Source of the DNA: Saturnia japonica
Lineage: Eukaryota; Arthropoda; Insecta; Lepidoptera; Saturniidae
DNA: 64,000 nt
Assembly: GCA_033032175.1 (NCBI GenBank)
Contig: CM065328.1
Span: 11,904,690 to 11,968,689 of the forward strand
Direction: 5' to 3'
A model generated the notes under the pieces. That model was not told the DNA's origin, searched no databases, and worked only from the letters and a program-made list of their open reading frames with translations. Below are positions 41,785 to 52,969 of this stretch, in pieces. Each line of letters opens with the position of its first letter. The first letter of the stretch is position 1. A program made the translations under genes and the position numbers.

Positions 41785-44268
41785 AATTTTGACATATGTG
41801 CGAATGCGGCGCAGCTATATGTCATAATCGGACGGATGCACATTTTGTAGAGAGTAAGCTTATGTCTCAGGGACATTTTGCTTATGATCAGGGGCTGTAA
41901 TCGACTTAAGGCCATTGCGGCTGTTTTACAGACGGCACGGACATGAGAATCAAAGGTAAGTTTTCTATCGAGGGTCACACCGAGATATTTAGTCTTGGTG
42001 GCCCAGGGGATATTGTCTTTGAAGAGTTTGAGAGTTTTGACACTCTCAGGGTGCACTTTTCGACTAGGATCAAAGATAATCGCAGCGCTCTTCGAGGGGT
42101 TGAGGGCTATGCACCATTTGGTGTAACATTCACCGAGAGTGGTGACTGCGCGTTGGACTCTGTGTCTGAGCCTAAGTCTGTTCCTATTCGACGTGTAGAT
42201 GACTGTGTCGTCAGTGTATAGACCTACCTGGACCCTAGGAGGACGAGGTAGGTCACTGACATACAGATTGAAGAGACAAGGCGCCAGAATGGAGCCTTGC
42301 GGGACGCCCGAGCGTATGGGGTGGGCTGTGGAGAGTACACTTTCCGCTCGGTAGCGGAAGGTGCGGTCGGTGAGGTAGTCGCGGATAATGAGAACTAACC
42401 TATCTGGGACTTGTAACTGGTGTAGCTTGTGGACTAGTTTGGCATGCCAGACCTTGTCGAAGGCCTTGGCGACGTCGAAGAAGACCGCGAGCGTACGGTA
42501 TGGAGGATCTTTCGCGAAGTTAGTCGCTATGTGCTCCGTGAGGCGTTGCACCTGGTGCGTACACGAGTGTCGAGCGCGGAACCCGAACTGTTCCGGTGGA
42601 TACAGATTTTTCTCGTCTATCACGGTTTTGAGACGATTCAGAAGGAGCCGCTCGTAGATTTTACCTAAGGTATTCAAGAGACTGATCGGGCGATAGCTGT
42701 CGGGAAGCGATGCTTTTTTGCCGGGTTTATGTATCCCTATGACTATGGCCGTTTTCCAGGCGGCTGGGAAATGGCAGTGGGCGATGTTTACATTGAATAT
42801 GCAAACCAAGAGTGCTATGAGGTGATCAGGAAGAAGTTTGAGTACTTCGTTCCGGATCCCGTCAGGACCGGGAGATTTTTTGAGCTTAAGGCCCTTAATG
42901 ACGGAACAGACTTCGTCAGATGTGACCGTAGTTAGGGTATCCGCGGGTGGGACCAAACTGAGTTCCTGTACCGAGGATTAGATTGTGTTGACATGTACGG
43001 CGTCTATGTTGTCGCAGTTTGGAGAGCACTGGCTCTCCAAGCTTGCGGCAAGACACTCCGCTTTGTCTTCGCTATCGAACGCGAGTGGGAGGCCCGGGCC
43101 TCTTTCGAGGGGTGGTAGTTGGGAGGAGTGTTCTATTTTTAAAGATCTGGCTAACTTCCAGTATGTGAGATGGGACGGTCTGAGACCCTCTACGAGGTTG
43201 TCCCAGCTGTGACCTCTGTATTCAGTGATGCGAGCTTTGAACTCTCTTTGTAATGCGCGTAACCGTGCGCAGTTTTCCATGGACGGGAATGAGTAGTGAG
43301 CGCGTGTCGCGGCGTTCTTTTCCGTCTTTAACGCTCGCAGGTCGGCAGGGAGTATAAAGCGGCGATCGCTCACCGTTTTGACCTCTCTCGAGGCCTCTCT
43401 GATGATGACCTGGAGGTGGTCAACGAGGGAATCGATCGCTAAGTCGGCGTCTGCGGCCGACTGCAGTACGTCAGGGACCCTATCTAGGCTATCCGAGGAC
43501 GGCCTGTCCGCGAGTAAATGTTTGAGTTTCGCGTAGTCAACCACCTGGACGGACGGAGGACTATGGTCGGAGGGATGTCCTAGTCGGAGGATGACCGGGC
43601 GGTGATCGGAGTCGAGTTCGTGTACGACTTCTAAAAGTTGTAACCGAAGCTCGATACCTTTCAATAGAGCCACATCAAGGACTGTCGGACGACAGTGATC
43701 TTGAAAAGTGGGTGGGTTCGGAGGGAGCTAACACGTCAAATTTCATGTCATTGCATAACTGATCGAGTATACTCCCGTTACGGGAGTCTCTCGAACTGTT
43801 AAAGCAAGTGTGACCGCTGTTGAGGTCACCTGCTATGATTACGGAGGGAACGAGCGAAAAGAGTGCCTCCAGATCGGACCGGAGGAGTCTTTTCTATGGT
43901 GATAGATATGCGGATACGATTATGATTGACGGGTGGTCAGTCATACCTAGTCTACATATAGAAACTTCCAAATTGGTAAGTTCGGGAGGGTCAATTCGCA
44001 TACAGTATAGTGAACGTTTGTAGTAAGTGAGAGTGCCGCCTCCTTGGGTAACACGGTCATTTCTAATAATGTTATAGTTAGCGACCTTAGGGTTGCGTCT
44101 ACTAGGTTTTAGAAGTGTTTCTTGTACGAGAAACACATCTAACTGACGCTCAACTAGGAAGTTAGCCACGAGATCACGCTGAGAAGCAAGGTTCCTAGCG
44201 TTAAAGAAGGAAATGTTAATTCCTTTCGGTTTTAACTTATCCATTAGAAGGCTTTCGGTTTGCGGCAT
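41785..44268 (-). pseudogene. Jockey LINE ORF2 (endonuclease and most of reverse transcriptase), broken
   Basis: Starts at ATG 44268 (MPQTESLLMDKLKPKGINIS), then endonuclease motifs FFNARNLASQ, LVQETLLKP, NDRVTQGGGT, IIAGDLNSG and SDHRPVI. A TAG at about 43896-43894 interrupts the frame. An extra T in a TTTT run near 43710 shifts it. A TAA at 42980-42978 interrupts it again, with the same frame continuing as MVPPADTL (GTG, not a real start). Reverse transcriptase motifs follow: SPGPDGIRNEVL, AVFFDVAKAFDKVWH, SGVPQGSILAPCLF and YTDDTVIY (42218-42207). The last has Thr where relatives have Ala. The frame is cut at 41785 by the CR1-like insertion; the last 39 or so residues of the open frame to 41664 belong to that LINE's 3' UTR. 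Confidence 0.9.
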
Positions 44269-46040
44269 CGAGGTCTAGACGGTGTATCGTCTCCGATAGC
44301 CGGGGGAATTTCCACACGGTCATTATGCAACCGTGTTCGTTGAGATAGTCGACGTATGCGCCGACTTCCGTGACGCTGTGCTCTCAGAGCAACAGGGCAA
44401 TAAGGACAACGTCCGATGGAGGAGGAGAACCGCGTGGAGCGGAGGTTTGAGCAGCCATAAGGGGCTGTGGTTTAGGGGCCAATTCCAAGTCCATAAGGGG
44501 CTGGGGATTGTGGCGAGCGGGGGCCCACGGGGCCCGAGGGCCCAGTATGGGCTGCGGGGGCACACTAGGTGCGGGGACAACGGTCGCAGGAGCGCGGGCG
44601 GCGTTCGGGAGGTTAGGAAAAGCCTCCATTGACAGCAGGGGCTGTGGTTGGGGGCGAGGGGCATGTTCGACGGGGGCGTGAGGTGCCCTCTGATGGGCGG
44701 GTGTCCTCATCCGTCGGGGGCACGTTGCGCGCGGGGCTTTTGGGCACCCGCGATAGTTCGCGGGGTGCCCTGCTTGACCGCAAAGTACGCAGCTCGGCTC
44801 ACCGGGTGAGTCGCGCGTATGGGGACACTCACTAGTGGAGTGATTCTTGGGGCACTTGACGCACCTTGGAGTGAGATGACAGTGGCGGGAGGAGTGCCCG
44901 TACAATTGGCAGTTGTGACACTGCGTCGGGATTCTATTTTTGTATGGGTTTTCTACTGTGATGCCTGAGAGGCCGCACACAGTAGCTACGTTATAGATAG
45001 CTTTACCTTCGGGGGTTCTATCTAGAATAACCACTACCATAGGGAATGGTTTTCTGTCTGGGCCGTACATAATTTTGGGAGCGGAGGGATTCGAGTACTT
45101 CCTCAGGGGCGATCTCGAAGGGGATTCTGCGGATTACGACGCGGAGTTTCCGGTCTTCGTTTAGTGTGTACGTATAGTACGCTAGTTTTTTCTCCGTGAG
45201 GAGCCTAGTGAGGTCTCGGTGGGCGTCCGAAGTGCTCACCGAGACTTGTATGCCCGTGGCGATACTACGGGCTTTCGTGTAGGGGATTTTTGAGAGTCTA
45301 ATATTGGACTCTAACTTTGTCCAGGCGGCTTTGTCTGGACAATAACGGGCGGGGGGCGGGCTTTCCTCCTTGGAGGGCCTGCCGCGGGCGCGGGAGGCGA
45401 ACGCGGGGCGCGTGGGAGACGTGGGAATGGAGGTGCGCGTGTCGAGATCCGGTCTCGACGCTTTTGGGGTCCTGTCTTCGTCGCTGTTAGCGGCGCGTTT
45501 AGTTTTCCTAGATACGACGGTGGTAAAACCGTCGTCATCGTTGGCAGCGGGCCGGATGTTGGGGATTATTTGATCCATCTGATTCGGATCAGTGGATACG
45601 GGAGACTCTACAGGGAGAGCTGCAAAGGAGTTATGCACGGGAAGTGCGTTGCCTGCAGGCGTATCGGAGCGCCTTCCGCGGGGAATAGAGTTTCGCGAGT
45701 TAGGGCGGGAGGGGTGGCGCGCACCATGGCCTTTGGACAGAATGTCCTCAGATGTAGGCACGGCGGGATTTCTGTATGGCGCGGCGACGATGGGTGCAGC
45801 GGCGGTGGGAACGTTGGCGGTGGCCGCGTCGGCGGATATGGACGCGATGGCGTATGTAGATGCGACGACGGCGGAGGTAGACGCGACGGCGGAGGGTTCG
45901 GAGTCGACTAGCTCGTACGTCGCACCGAGAGTTACTTCGAGTGTGGCTGTGTACTCGGCGTACAAGTCAGGGACTCGGAGCTTCATAAAGTTGAAGACCT
46001 CATGAAGCTCATATTCGTGCACTGTTATTTCTTTTGCCAT
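44237..46040 (-). pseudogene. Jockey LINE ORF1 (Gag-like, zinc-knuckle protein), broken
   Basis: Starts at ATG 46040 (MAKEITVHEYELHEVFNFMK). An Ala/Ser/Pro-rich middle and a conserved pre-knuckle domain (AYYTYTLNEDRKLRVVIRRI) run to about 45080, where a small deletion changes frame. The next frame continues DRKPFPMVVVILDRTPEGKA and three zinc knuckles: CHNCQLYGHSSRHC (CX2CX4HX4C), CVKCPKNHSTSEC and CVLCGQAGHPANYRGC. A Pro-rich tail follows. A TGA at 44386-44384 interrupts the same frame, which then continues to a TAA at 44239-44237. ORF1 thus overlaps the ORF2 start by about 32 bp. Such proteins bind element RNA and direct it to the nucleus or telomere in Drosophila relatives. The GC content here is much higher than in surrounding DNA. 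Confidence 0.88.
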
Positions 46041-46917
46041 CCCGCTGGCGGTTGGGAGGGCGGGGGAGTGAATTTAAGAAACCTCCCTGCCTGGAGGGCA
46101 GGGGGTACGCCAAATGAGTTTAACGGGCTCTTCGAGCCCGGAGCAATGAGACCTGTGTGTCACGGTGTAATGACGCACAGGAAAGGACCTAACGTTTCCC
46201 TAGGGGAGTCCCTAGCAGTCTCGTGGCAGAGGACGCAGACCGGTAAAACCGCGGCTCCGACCAAACAACCACGAGGATGGAATGGTAAGGATAGGAAGGG
46301 TTGGGTAGGAGACACCTGGGGCTTAACTATGTAAAAAGGCAATGGCTAAGATTCCCAAGCCCGTCCGAGTTATCGTTTACCTCAGAAGGAGGTAACCGGA
46401 GAGCACTCGGGTCACGCCCCGTTCGTCTTCGTTAACACCGCTAGGTATCCGACGAACGACCACTAAACGTGGATTTGCGTGTCTTTGAAACAAGATTCGC
46501 GCTGAAAAGCGCGTTTGTTGTCGTACTGAGAAGTACGGTTTTTCGTGTGCACCGAAGTGCTACACAAAATGCGCGAGCGAGACGGCGCTATGCGCGCAAC
46601 GACTACCCAGATACTCGCTACACAACAACAACACCGTCTTCGCTATAAACCGCGGTATGTAAAGGCTTAAAAAACTAGCTTTAAACCGTGTGCTTTGAAC
46701 CGGCAGGCCTAGGACCGGGTCCGTGGATCAAGGCAAACAAGTCTCAACTAGTCTAAGCAGAGCGCGAAGTTCAATGAAATAGCTTAAAAAACCAGCTTTA
46801 GATTCTGTACTCTGAACCGGCAGGCCTAGGACCGGGTCCGTGGATCAGAGTAAACAATTCGTAAACTAGTTCAAGCAGTAATGAAATAAATTACGAGAGC
46901 GATCCTTCCTTCTATCC
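46041..46917 (-). promoter_or_regulatory. Jockey LINE 5' UTR/internal promoter region with a tandem duplication
   Basis: GC-rich sequence from the ORF1 start to the target duplication at 46918. Two direct repeats of about 110 bp (about 46667-46775 and 46779-46885) share 'GAACCGGCAGGCCTAGGACC' and 'GGGTCCGTGGATCA'. LINE promoters lie in the 5' UTR, so a repeated promoter or regulatory module is possible. Short open frames here are incidental. Confidence 0.7.
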
Positions 46918-46929
46918 ATACGGTGAATT

Positions 46930-47238
46930 ACCAATAACCTTGTATTTATTACTGTTGGTTTTCGCGTCACTTCCCCTCCACGTGAGGGTGGGACACTACC
47001 CAGTTTGGACGGGCTATTTTGTTTGGTCGGATGCCCGTCTCGTAGATACCATACGGATGCCAGTAGGGCGATATGGCGGTGAGGGGTCCGGGGGAATACA
47101 ATAATGCCCGGCCGCTTGAGGTACTGGGTCTTCAAATAAAACAGGAGGTCTTCGTTTCACTGAGGCGTTCGCAGGGCGACCAATCTTGTTTCTTTTTATG
47201 TCATAGCTGTGTACCCGATGACTCAAACCGTACCCGAT
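46930..47238. other. GC-rich, unrecognised sequence beside the nest
   Basis: Just outside the Jockey target duplication. 'CCCAGTTTGGACGGGCTATT' and 'CGGATGCCAGTAGGGCGATA' have no match elsewhere in the window. The minus-strand 89-codon frame (47135-46866) has no known domain and crosses the target duplication into the LINE. It may be part of another element's 5' region. Confidence 0.35.
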
Positions 47239-47321
47239 ACTTTTTTTTTAGATCTGACTATACTGTTAGCCTTAGGGGCCCTGAAGCCGCTGCGGCTTTC
47301 ACAGCTTCACCGGACTTGGGG
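47239..47321 (-). mobile_element. Very short Jockey-family LINE insertion (3' end only)
   Basis: A poly(T) run, then 'ACTGTTAGCCTTAGGGGCCC' to 'TTCACCGGACTTGGGG', about 80 bp of the family tail. I found no convincing target duplication. Confidence 0.8.
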
Positions 47322-48270
47322 ACGTTTCTCCAAACTTAAAAGTAATTCGTAGAGTTACCGTATAGGGAGCCCCTGTTTTTATTCCATTTTTTATATCTAT
47401 TTTTACTTTGGTCGCCCTGTTTACCGCTCTATATTTATTTCTCCATATAAGTTATGTATACAAGTTATACATCAAATTGTCCCTTATTATAATTCCTGTC
47501 TATAAAATATCAATACATTACATAATTTTATCACATATTCCATACACAAGCAAAAACAATAGAATTTACGGCGGTTTCACCGTGTTTCGTTCGTACATTA
47601 AATGTGATGTCGTACATTTTTTCCATATAAACTTATTGTATACATTTTATCCATTTTGTCGTAATTCTAATCGTATACATTTTACACATAATACATAAGC
47701 ACCTATATATACATAATACATAATACATGACACGTAATTCGTAATGTAGCGTAGTTGCTAACATTTTCTCTATAAATCTGTTTCGTTTCTCTATAGTAAT
47801 GTTACCTAACTATTCTTATAAATAAAACACACAATATACACAACACATGACACCTAATAATACATAATTCAGTCGCCAACAATTACAAGTTACTACAAGC
47901 TATTAAGTTACAATCTTATCAAATAGGTAAATTCCTAAAAGCATGTTAGGAATTGTACAACTTACTCTCTCGCATACATAAGCTGGTAATAACGTGTTTG
48001 AAATTAGTAATAGGTTATTCGTGAATATAATATGCCGGTTAGTTTGAACGTTGCTGCATCCTTTGAATAATTCCAACAGTTTTGACTAAGCAATTAAGCT
48101 TGGTTTACTAATTTGTTGGTTGAATTTGCTTAGACAGTAACTTTACATTTGGTTCAAGTGCAGTTGGAATGTTCATCTAATTCTTGATTAATTTCAAAGT
48201 ACTAATGTATGTCTATACACATTGTGTTATATCTTGACTGTTCAGTTTTTAGCAACAGTTCTTTTTTTAA
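47322..48270. other. No gene or repeat recognised
   Basis: AT-rich, with many short 'ATACATAATACAT' and 'GTATACATTTTA' motifs between 47450 and 47720. No domain is seen in the 96-codon frame 47408-47698. Confidence 0.45.
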
Positions 48271-49230
48271 GATTCTGTTGCGTCAAAATCCGATAGATAG
48301 CGCCGACTCGGTTTTTGAATAATGAAAGTTATTGTTTTAAATTATTATTTTGGTTTTCACAGTATTCCAAAAGATGTCACTGTAGCAATTACAACCTATC
48401 GAAAGATTAAACCGATTTTTGTGTACTGAAATGCATTATTGGAATATATTGTTGCCACCTGTTACAACGCGATTAAAAATTCTGTTCCCGAAGTGTCTCG
48501 AAGCGGCTACAACATTCTCAGGACTTCGAAATGTTTCGCGTCATAAAACAACCGCGGCGCATGTTTGTTTAAACATCACAGTTTACACACACATGTATAG
48601 GGCTTGTCGCCTCGATTACGTCATCGAGTAGTCATAGCAACTAAACGTCGAGAAAGTTAGCGATGATTCACGATTTTTCTGCGATCGTTTAGTGTAGGTA
48701 TCTAAGCGACTCAGGCGTGGCGCCGAAGTAGTTCGCTTTTGAATTATAAAGCGATAAAAGGAAGCGAAAACACAGTGAAATAAATAACAGTGTTGTGAGT
48801 TCGTGTATTTTGTACTGTGTGGAGTTCGAATAAAACTTCTTCACGTCAATCATCGGCATTTTTATGACCCACGGGTGTAATAATATTATACTTTTTTGAC
48901 TTTTGTCCCCTAACAACTATTCGTTTTTATTTGGTGCTGAACAGATTCAAAGTAAAATAACTTAACAATTCTAAATAATTCCGTTTTTAATTTTACCGTT
49001 TACGATGTGTGATAAGTTAAATAAAAATATCTTACCGAACAATTTAAAAGTAAAGTGACAAATAATTAAGAAAATAATTTTCTTCTTCATATCTGTACAC
49101 GTGAGAAAACGCAGACTACTTCTGAATTTTCCGCCATTGCTATCTCCATACCTTTGAATTAGGTACTAACGATATTTCTTTATCTTTTTAGTTGATTTAT
49201 TTTATTTCATAAGCCACTAACACAGGTAAG
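48271..49230 (+). promoter_or_regulatory. Possible host promoter and non-coding first exon (weak)
   Basis: A moderately GC-rich stretch with a CRE-like 'TTACGTCATCG' (48617-48627) precedes TTATAAAGCGATAAAAGG (48745-48762) and, about 20-25 bp on, an initiator-like ACACAGTGAAAT. Past a run lacking long frames, CAG/GTAAGA (about 49225) fits a splice donor. No coding sequence ties this together; it is only a candidate transcription start. Confidence 0.3.
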
Positions 49231-49406
49231 AGATCAAACAAAGTACAATAAAAACTTAACTCTAGATAGCATTTTAAATCTAATACCCTTTCACATATGT
49301 GCAGAACTTACATTGTTAAAATATTGAATACATGTGAGTAGAAATACAATGATATTTGATTCAACTCTTTGTTTTTTTTTTAAATATTGTTTAATTTATT
49401 TTAAAC

Positions 49407-50047
49407 TAGCTATGCCCGCGGTCGAGCTCACGTTGACTACAGAATGCCGTCGATCAAGCACATGGTGAGAATCGTCCTACCCCCGCTCCCAGTTATTTTA
49501 AAGATAAAAATGATTTTTGTGTGTGATACCTAAAAGATGACATTGGTTAATAAAAAGACCGACAAAAAAGTCAGTAAGAACATATTCTTATTGACATTTT
49601 TGTATGTCTTTTTAATATCTACAACTATGCACTATATTAGTTTGATATATCTCTTATGGATTATTCAGCGTAAGCCATTTAAGCACTCAAATGATTCACC
49701 GTGACCAGTTTTTTTCAACTTGCGCGGAACTCCAATTCTTTTTCTGAAATAAAACTAGCCTAAGTTACTTCTTATAACATCAGCTGTCTACCTGTGAAAG
49801 TCCCGTCAAAATTGGTCCTAGCGTTTGCGTGATTACCCAGAACAGATAAACAGACAGACAACAATATTAAAAATTGGTGTTTTGTTAAAGTATCGTATAT
49901 TGGTTTGCATTTAGTAAAAAAAGTTGTGATTTTGACATTACAAACAGACACTTCGATTTTATTAACAATTTTATGATTTTATTAGCGGGTGTAGCGACGC
50001 CATGAATCCTGTAGGCCACGTGAGCGAAGCCGTGGGCACAACTAGTA
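49407..50047 (+). repeat. Dispersed repeat family B with an inverted head fragment at its far end
   Basis: 49407-49985 is a plus copy beginning ACTAGCTATGCCCGCGG. 49995-50047 holds the inverted head 'GGGCACAACTAGT' preceded by 'CACGTGAGCGAAGCC'. The whole block is therefore bounded by about 45-bp imperfect inverted repeats. Confidence 0.6.
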
Positions 50048-50084
50048 AGAAATAAAGTTCACGTATACAAAGTCTTAAACAAAT

Positions 50085-50240
50085 GGTCGATACTAAGAAC
50101 CACAATAGTGTTACATTCTATAATAAGATCCCGAAGCACATTATTAATTTGCCGTTAGTTTCTTATCGGTTCTTCCGATGACTGGGATGTTTTCCGAACC
50201 GGCAGTAGTGTTTTGACGTTCATAAGTACCGTTATGTTAT
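50085..50240 (+). pseudogene. LINE remnant: last codons of ORF2 and 3' end
   Basis: One frame reads NSVTFYNKIPKHIINLPL, matching the 'tFYNkiP..i..Lp' stretch near the end of many lepidopteran LINE ORF2 proteins. 'CCGATGACTGGGATGTTTTC' and 'CGAACCGGCAGTAGTG' then match the 3' section at 3130-3165. Too short to classify further. Confidence 0.5.
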
Positions 50241-51504
50241 TTTCTTTTTCTCATTCTGGTATGAAAAGATAATATCGACATTTATATACGAATTAAACAT
50301 AAAACAAATCCTGGCTTATCAGCTAGTATAAAAAATAGAATAGAAATTATATTTATTGATATTATAAAAAGAAAAATATTAAACAAAAACGTTTTTACTT
50401 AAAGCCTGATGTTGTACACCCTTATGAAATTTGAAACGGGAAATTGTGCTCAAAAGAAATACAACCACATGTGGTAACTAAATTAGGTATGTACAATAAT
50501 TTCATTGGGTGTTCATTTTTGCGAGTAAAAAAATAAACGTTTAGGGCTTTACGAAAGAAACATATTTCTGCCACAAAATAACTGTTCCTTTGCCTTACAC
50601 CCTGAGGCTTTGTCGCAATGTAAAGCAATTTTACACGATTAAGGTCCTCCTCACCTACCATCACATGGCAATCGACCAGCACCGCATCCCCACGTGCGGT
50701 TGATATTTCTTTATATGGAATTCCATATTATGTATGCACTCGAACAGTCTACGAGTGGCCCGCAATCACGAGTGAACTGCGTGTGATTAATGCAAATGAC
50801 GATACGTCGTTGGAGCGGCGCAGAAAAACTAAGGGTAACTGAAATGTAAAAAAGTGTACACAATAACAGTAAAAATTAATTAAATACATCTACTGACATA
50901 ATAAGTATTAGTAAACAAACTAAATTATTAAAAGGGAAACAAAAAACCCGACTGCAACAAAAACACAATATTTTTTTAAATATAGTTTTGCATTTTATTT
51001 GTTTTCCAGGCATTATACTTAAATACTATAAAGCCTATGTCACTTTCACAATTAATACGAATCTAACGAAACCTCGTATGATAAAATCCATCTTGCCGTT
51101 TAGGCTACAGAGCGTTCCAAAAAAATAGACATACATACATAAATATGTTCGAAAAACATAACCCTTCTTTTACCCAGTCGGGTAAAAATAAGCAAAAAAG
51201 AGGACAGAAATAAACAAGCAAAAAATAGCACAGTGCACTTTACAGTCCTCCTAAGAAAGAGTAATATTTCCCTCTAAATTAAATTTAACCACATACGGAA
51301 CTTTATCCGTTTTTATCTCAAAATAATTTTCATCAAGTTATTGCGCCCCAAAGTAATATTTTATCGCAATAACGCCCCATGGCGGGGATTTAATAATACA
51401 CCCCTTGAACGAGCCCTGTTATTTACAGGATTTTTATTAACACGGCAATTTTTTTTCTAGAATATCGCAATAAACAGCTTTTCTTATTTATTGTTTATTG
51501 GTTT
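50241..51504. other. No gene recognised
   Basis: Contains a minus-strand 86-codon frame (50682-50422) without a known domain and two GC-richer patches (50690-50840 with 'GATACGTCGTTGGAGCGGCG'; 51350-51420 with 'AATAACGCCCCATGGCGGGG'). Either could be conserved host non-coding DNA, which I cannot test. Confidence 0.35.
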
Positions 51505-51640
51505 AGCTTTATGGTCACAATCTCACGTGATGTTAAGTGACGGTGTGGCCCGAGATTGTGATACCCTAGGCAATAAAATGCAGTTGCCGGAATAAATCTT
51601 TAGGTGCTTGGCGACAGATTTTCGACTTGGTAGTGGTAAG
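51505..51640 (-). repeat. SINE-like family E, partial copy
   Basis: 'GGTTTAGCTTTATGGTCACA', 'GTGTGGCCCGAGATTGTG' and 'GGCGACAGATTTTCGACTTG' match the bodies of the copies at 58640 and 60040. The head with Pol III boxes is missing. Confidence 0.55.
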
Positions 51641-52969
51641 TAGGTGACAAATAGTCATGAAGGGGCAGCTCCGTCGTCAGGGTCCACGTGCTCCTGCGCC
51701 TTATGGCCGGCTGCTCTTCGGTTTTATTTGTGAGCGCAATTATCCGAGACGCTCATCTCTCTTGCATTTTGGAACTTCAGCAAACAAAAGAAAACCCCGC
51801 AAACAATGATAACCACGTATTCTCTTTTTGACCATAAAAATCATAATAATTGACATCTATCCTCGGGCCTCCTTTTTATCCCGCGAGACTTCCAGTTTTC
51901 CGAGCCGATTGTCGTGCTATAACATATTGTGTGCGATTGTATATGCGACGCAACCCTTTATTACATATTTTTATGAGCAAAGCGATGGCAGTAATCGCTA
52001 AATATTTGCTTCGAAATCCCAAATTCGTAATATTATTTAACAATAATGTACAAAACATAATCTGATTTTACCATTATGAAGCAAATATTTGTTATCGTTT
52101 TGCTATTGAGAAAAACGTAATAAGGGGCCGGATCGGTTACGAAGGTACCTACGTCAAGTACGTGCATGTACTAGCGAAGCGACGTTTTCCCGGAATGAAC
52201 TAATTTGTTAAAGAAATATCGTTTCTAACGAAGACGTCAAACACTTTATAAAAACTAAAACGTTGATAAATATTAAAGGAACACATTTAATAATATCTGA
52301 TAACATTGTTTAATATCTAACTTGCTACATTATGAATGTAAGGTAGGATGAAAAGGAATAAAAAAAACTACGAAGTACCTTGTGTTTCTCATTTAAAATT
52401 ATATATTTATGATAATGGTAATAAGATACAACAGTGTAATACTAGGTATGTCACATGTAGGTACCTACTATGTAATATTAAATAACGGGAAGAGACTAGC
52501 GTTTGAGATACAGGTTCGGCCTAGTTCAGGCGCTGGGTTTCATTAATTATGAACAAAAATATAATATTTCAAAGAAATAAACCTCACATTTATGTATCTT
52601 ATTATAGTCAAATAAAGTTATTATTATTATATCAGTGAAACCTGTTATAGTAAACGATTAATACAAATTTATTAATGTGTGATAGCGTTGATAAATTTTA
52701 ATGAAATCTGTAGGGAACGAATTAAATTAACGCTTTAATAATATCTGAAAACCAGTTGACGATTTAACCAGTTATCTCAACCTATTAATCGTTTAAAATT
52801 CGATCATTAGACCCATTAACTGTTAATTTCAATTTAAATTGACAACAAATCTTTCATGGCCCACCACTATCACCAGTCACTACTATTTTCAAAAACCACG
52901 TTTTTTTTTTCTAACTGTTCTAGCCATGGGTAACAATGCGCCGAGTGTATCAACACACTTACTCCAAAC
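51641..52969. other. No gene or repeat recognised
   Basis: AT-rich. The two overlapping opposite-strand frames near 51850-52065 lack domains. A short inverted motif 'TTATTATTATATCAG' region near 52620 is unremarkable. Confidence 0.4.

Larger units (their letters stand above)
28191..46917 (-). mobile_element. Full-length but decayed Jockey-clade LINE, split by nested insertions
   Basis: The outermost element of the nest. Its 3' end (poly(T) on plus strand, 3' UTR, last ORF2 codons) is at 28191-29126. ORF2, ORF1 and the 5' UTR are at 41785-46917. ATACGGTGAA (plus TT shared with the tail) flanks it at 28179-28190 and 46918-46929, which fixes both ends. The two halves break at homologous points in ORF2: 'AHMSKLN' at 41785 and 'KSFKLEY' at about 29115. 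Without the inserted CR1-like element the LINE is about 6.1 kb, a normal full length. It carries at least three nonsense changes and two frameshifts, so it is inactive. Confidence 0.92.

Noticed and set aside
46866..47135. 89-codon minus-strand frame beside the nest
   Set aside because: It crosses the target-duplication boundary of the Jockey insertion and shows no domain.
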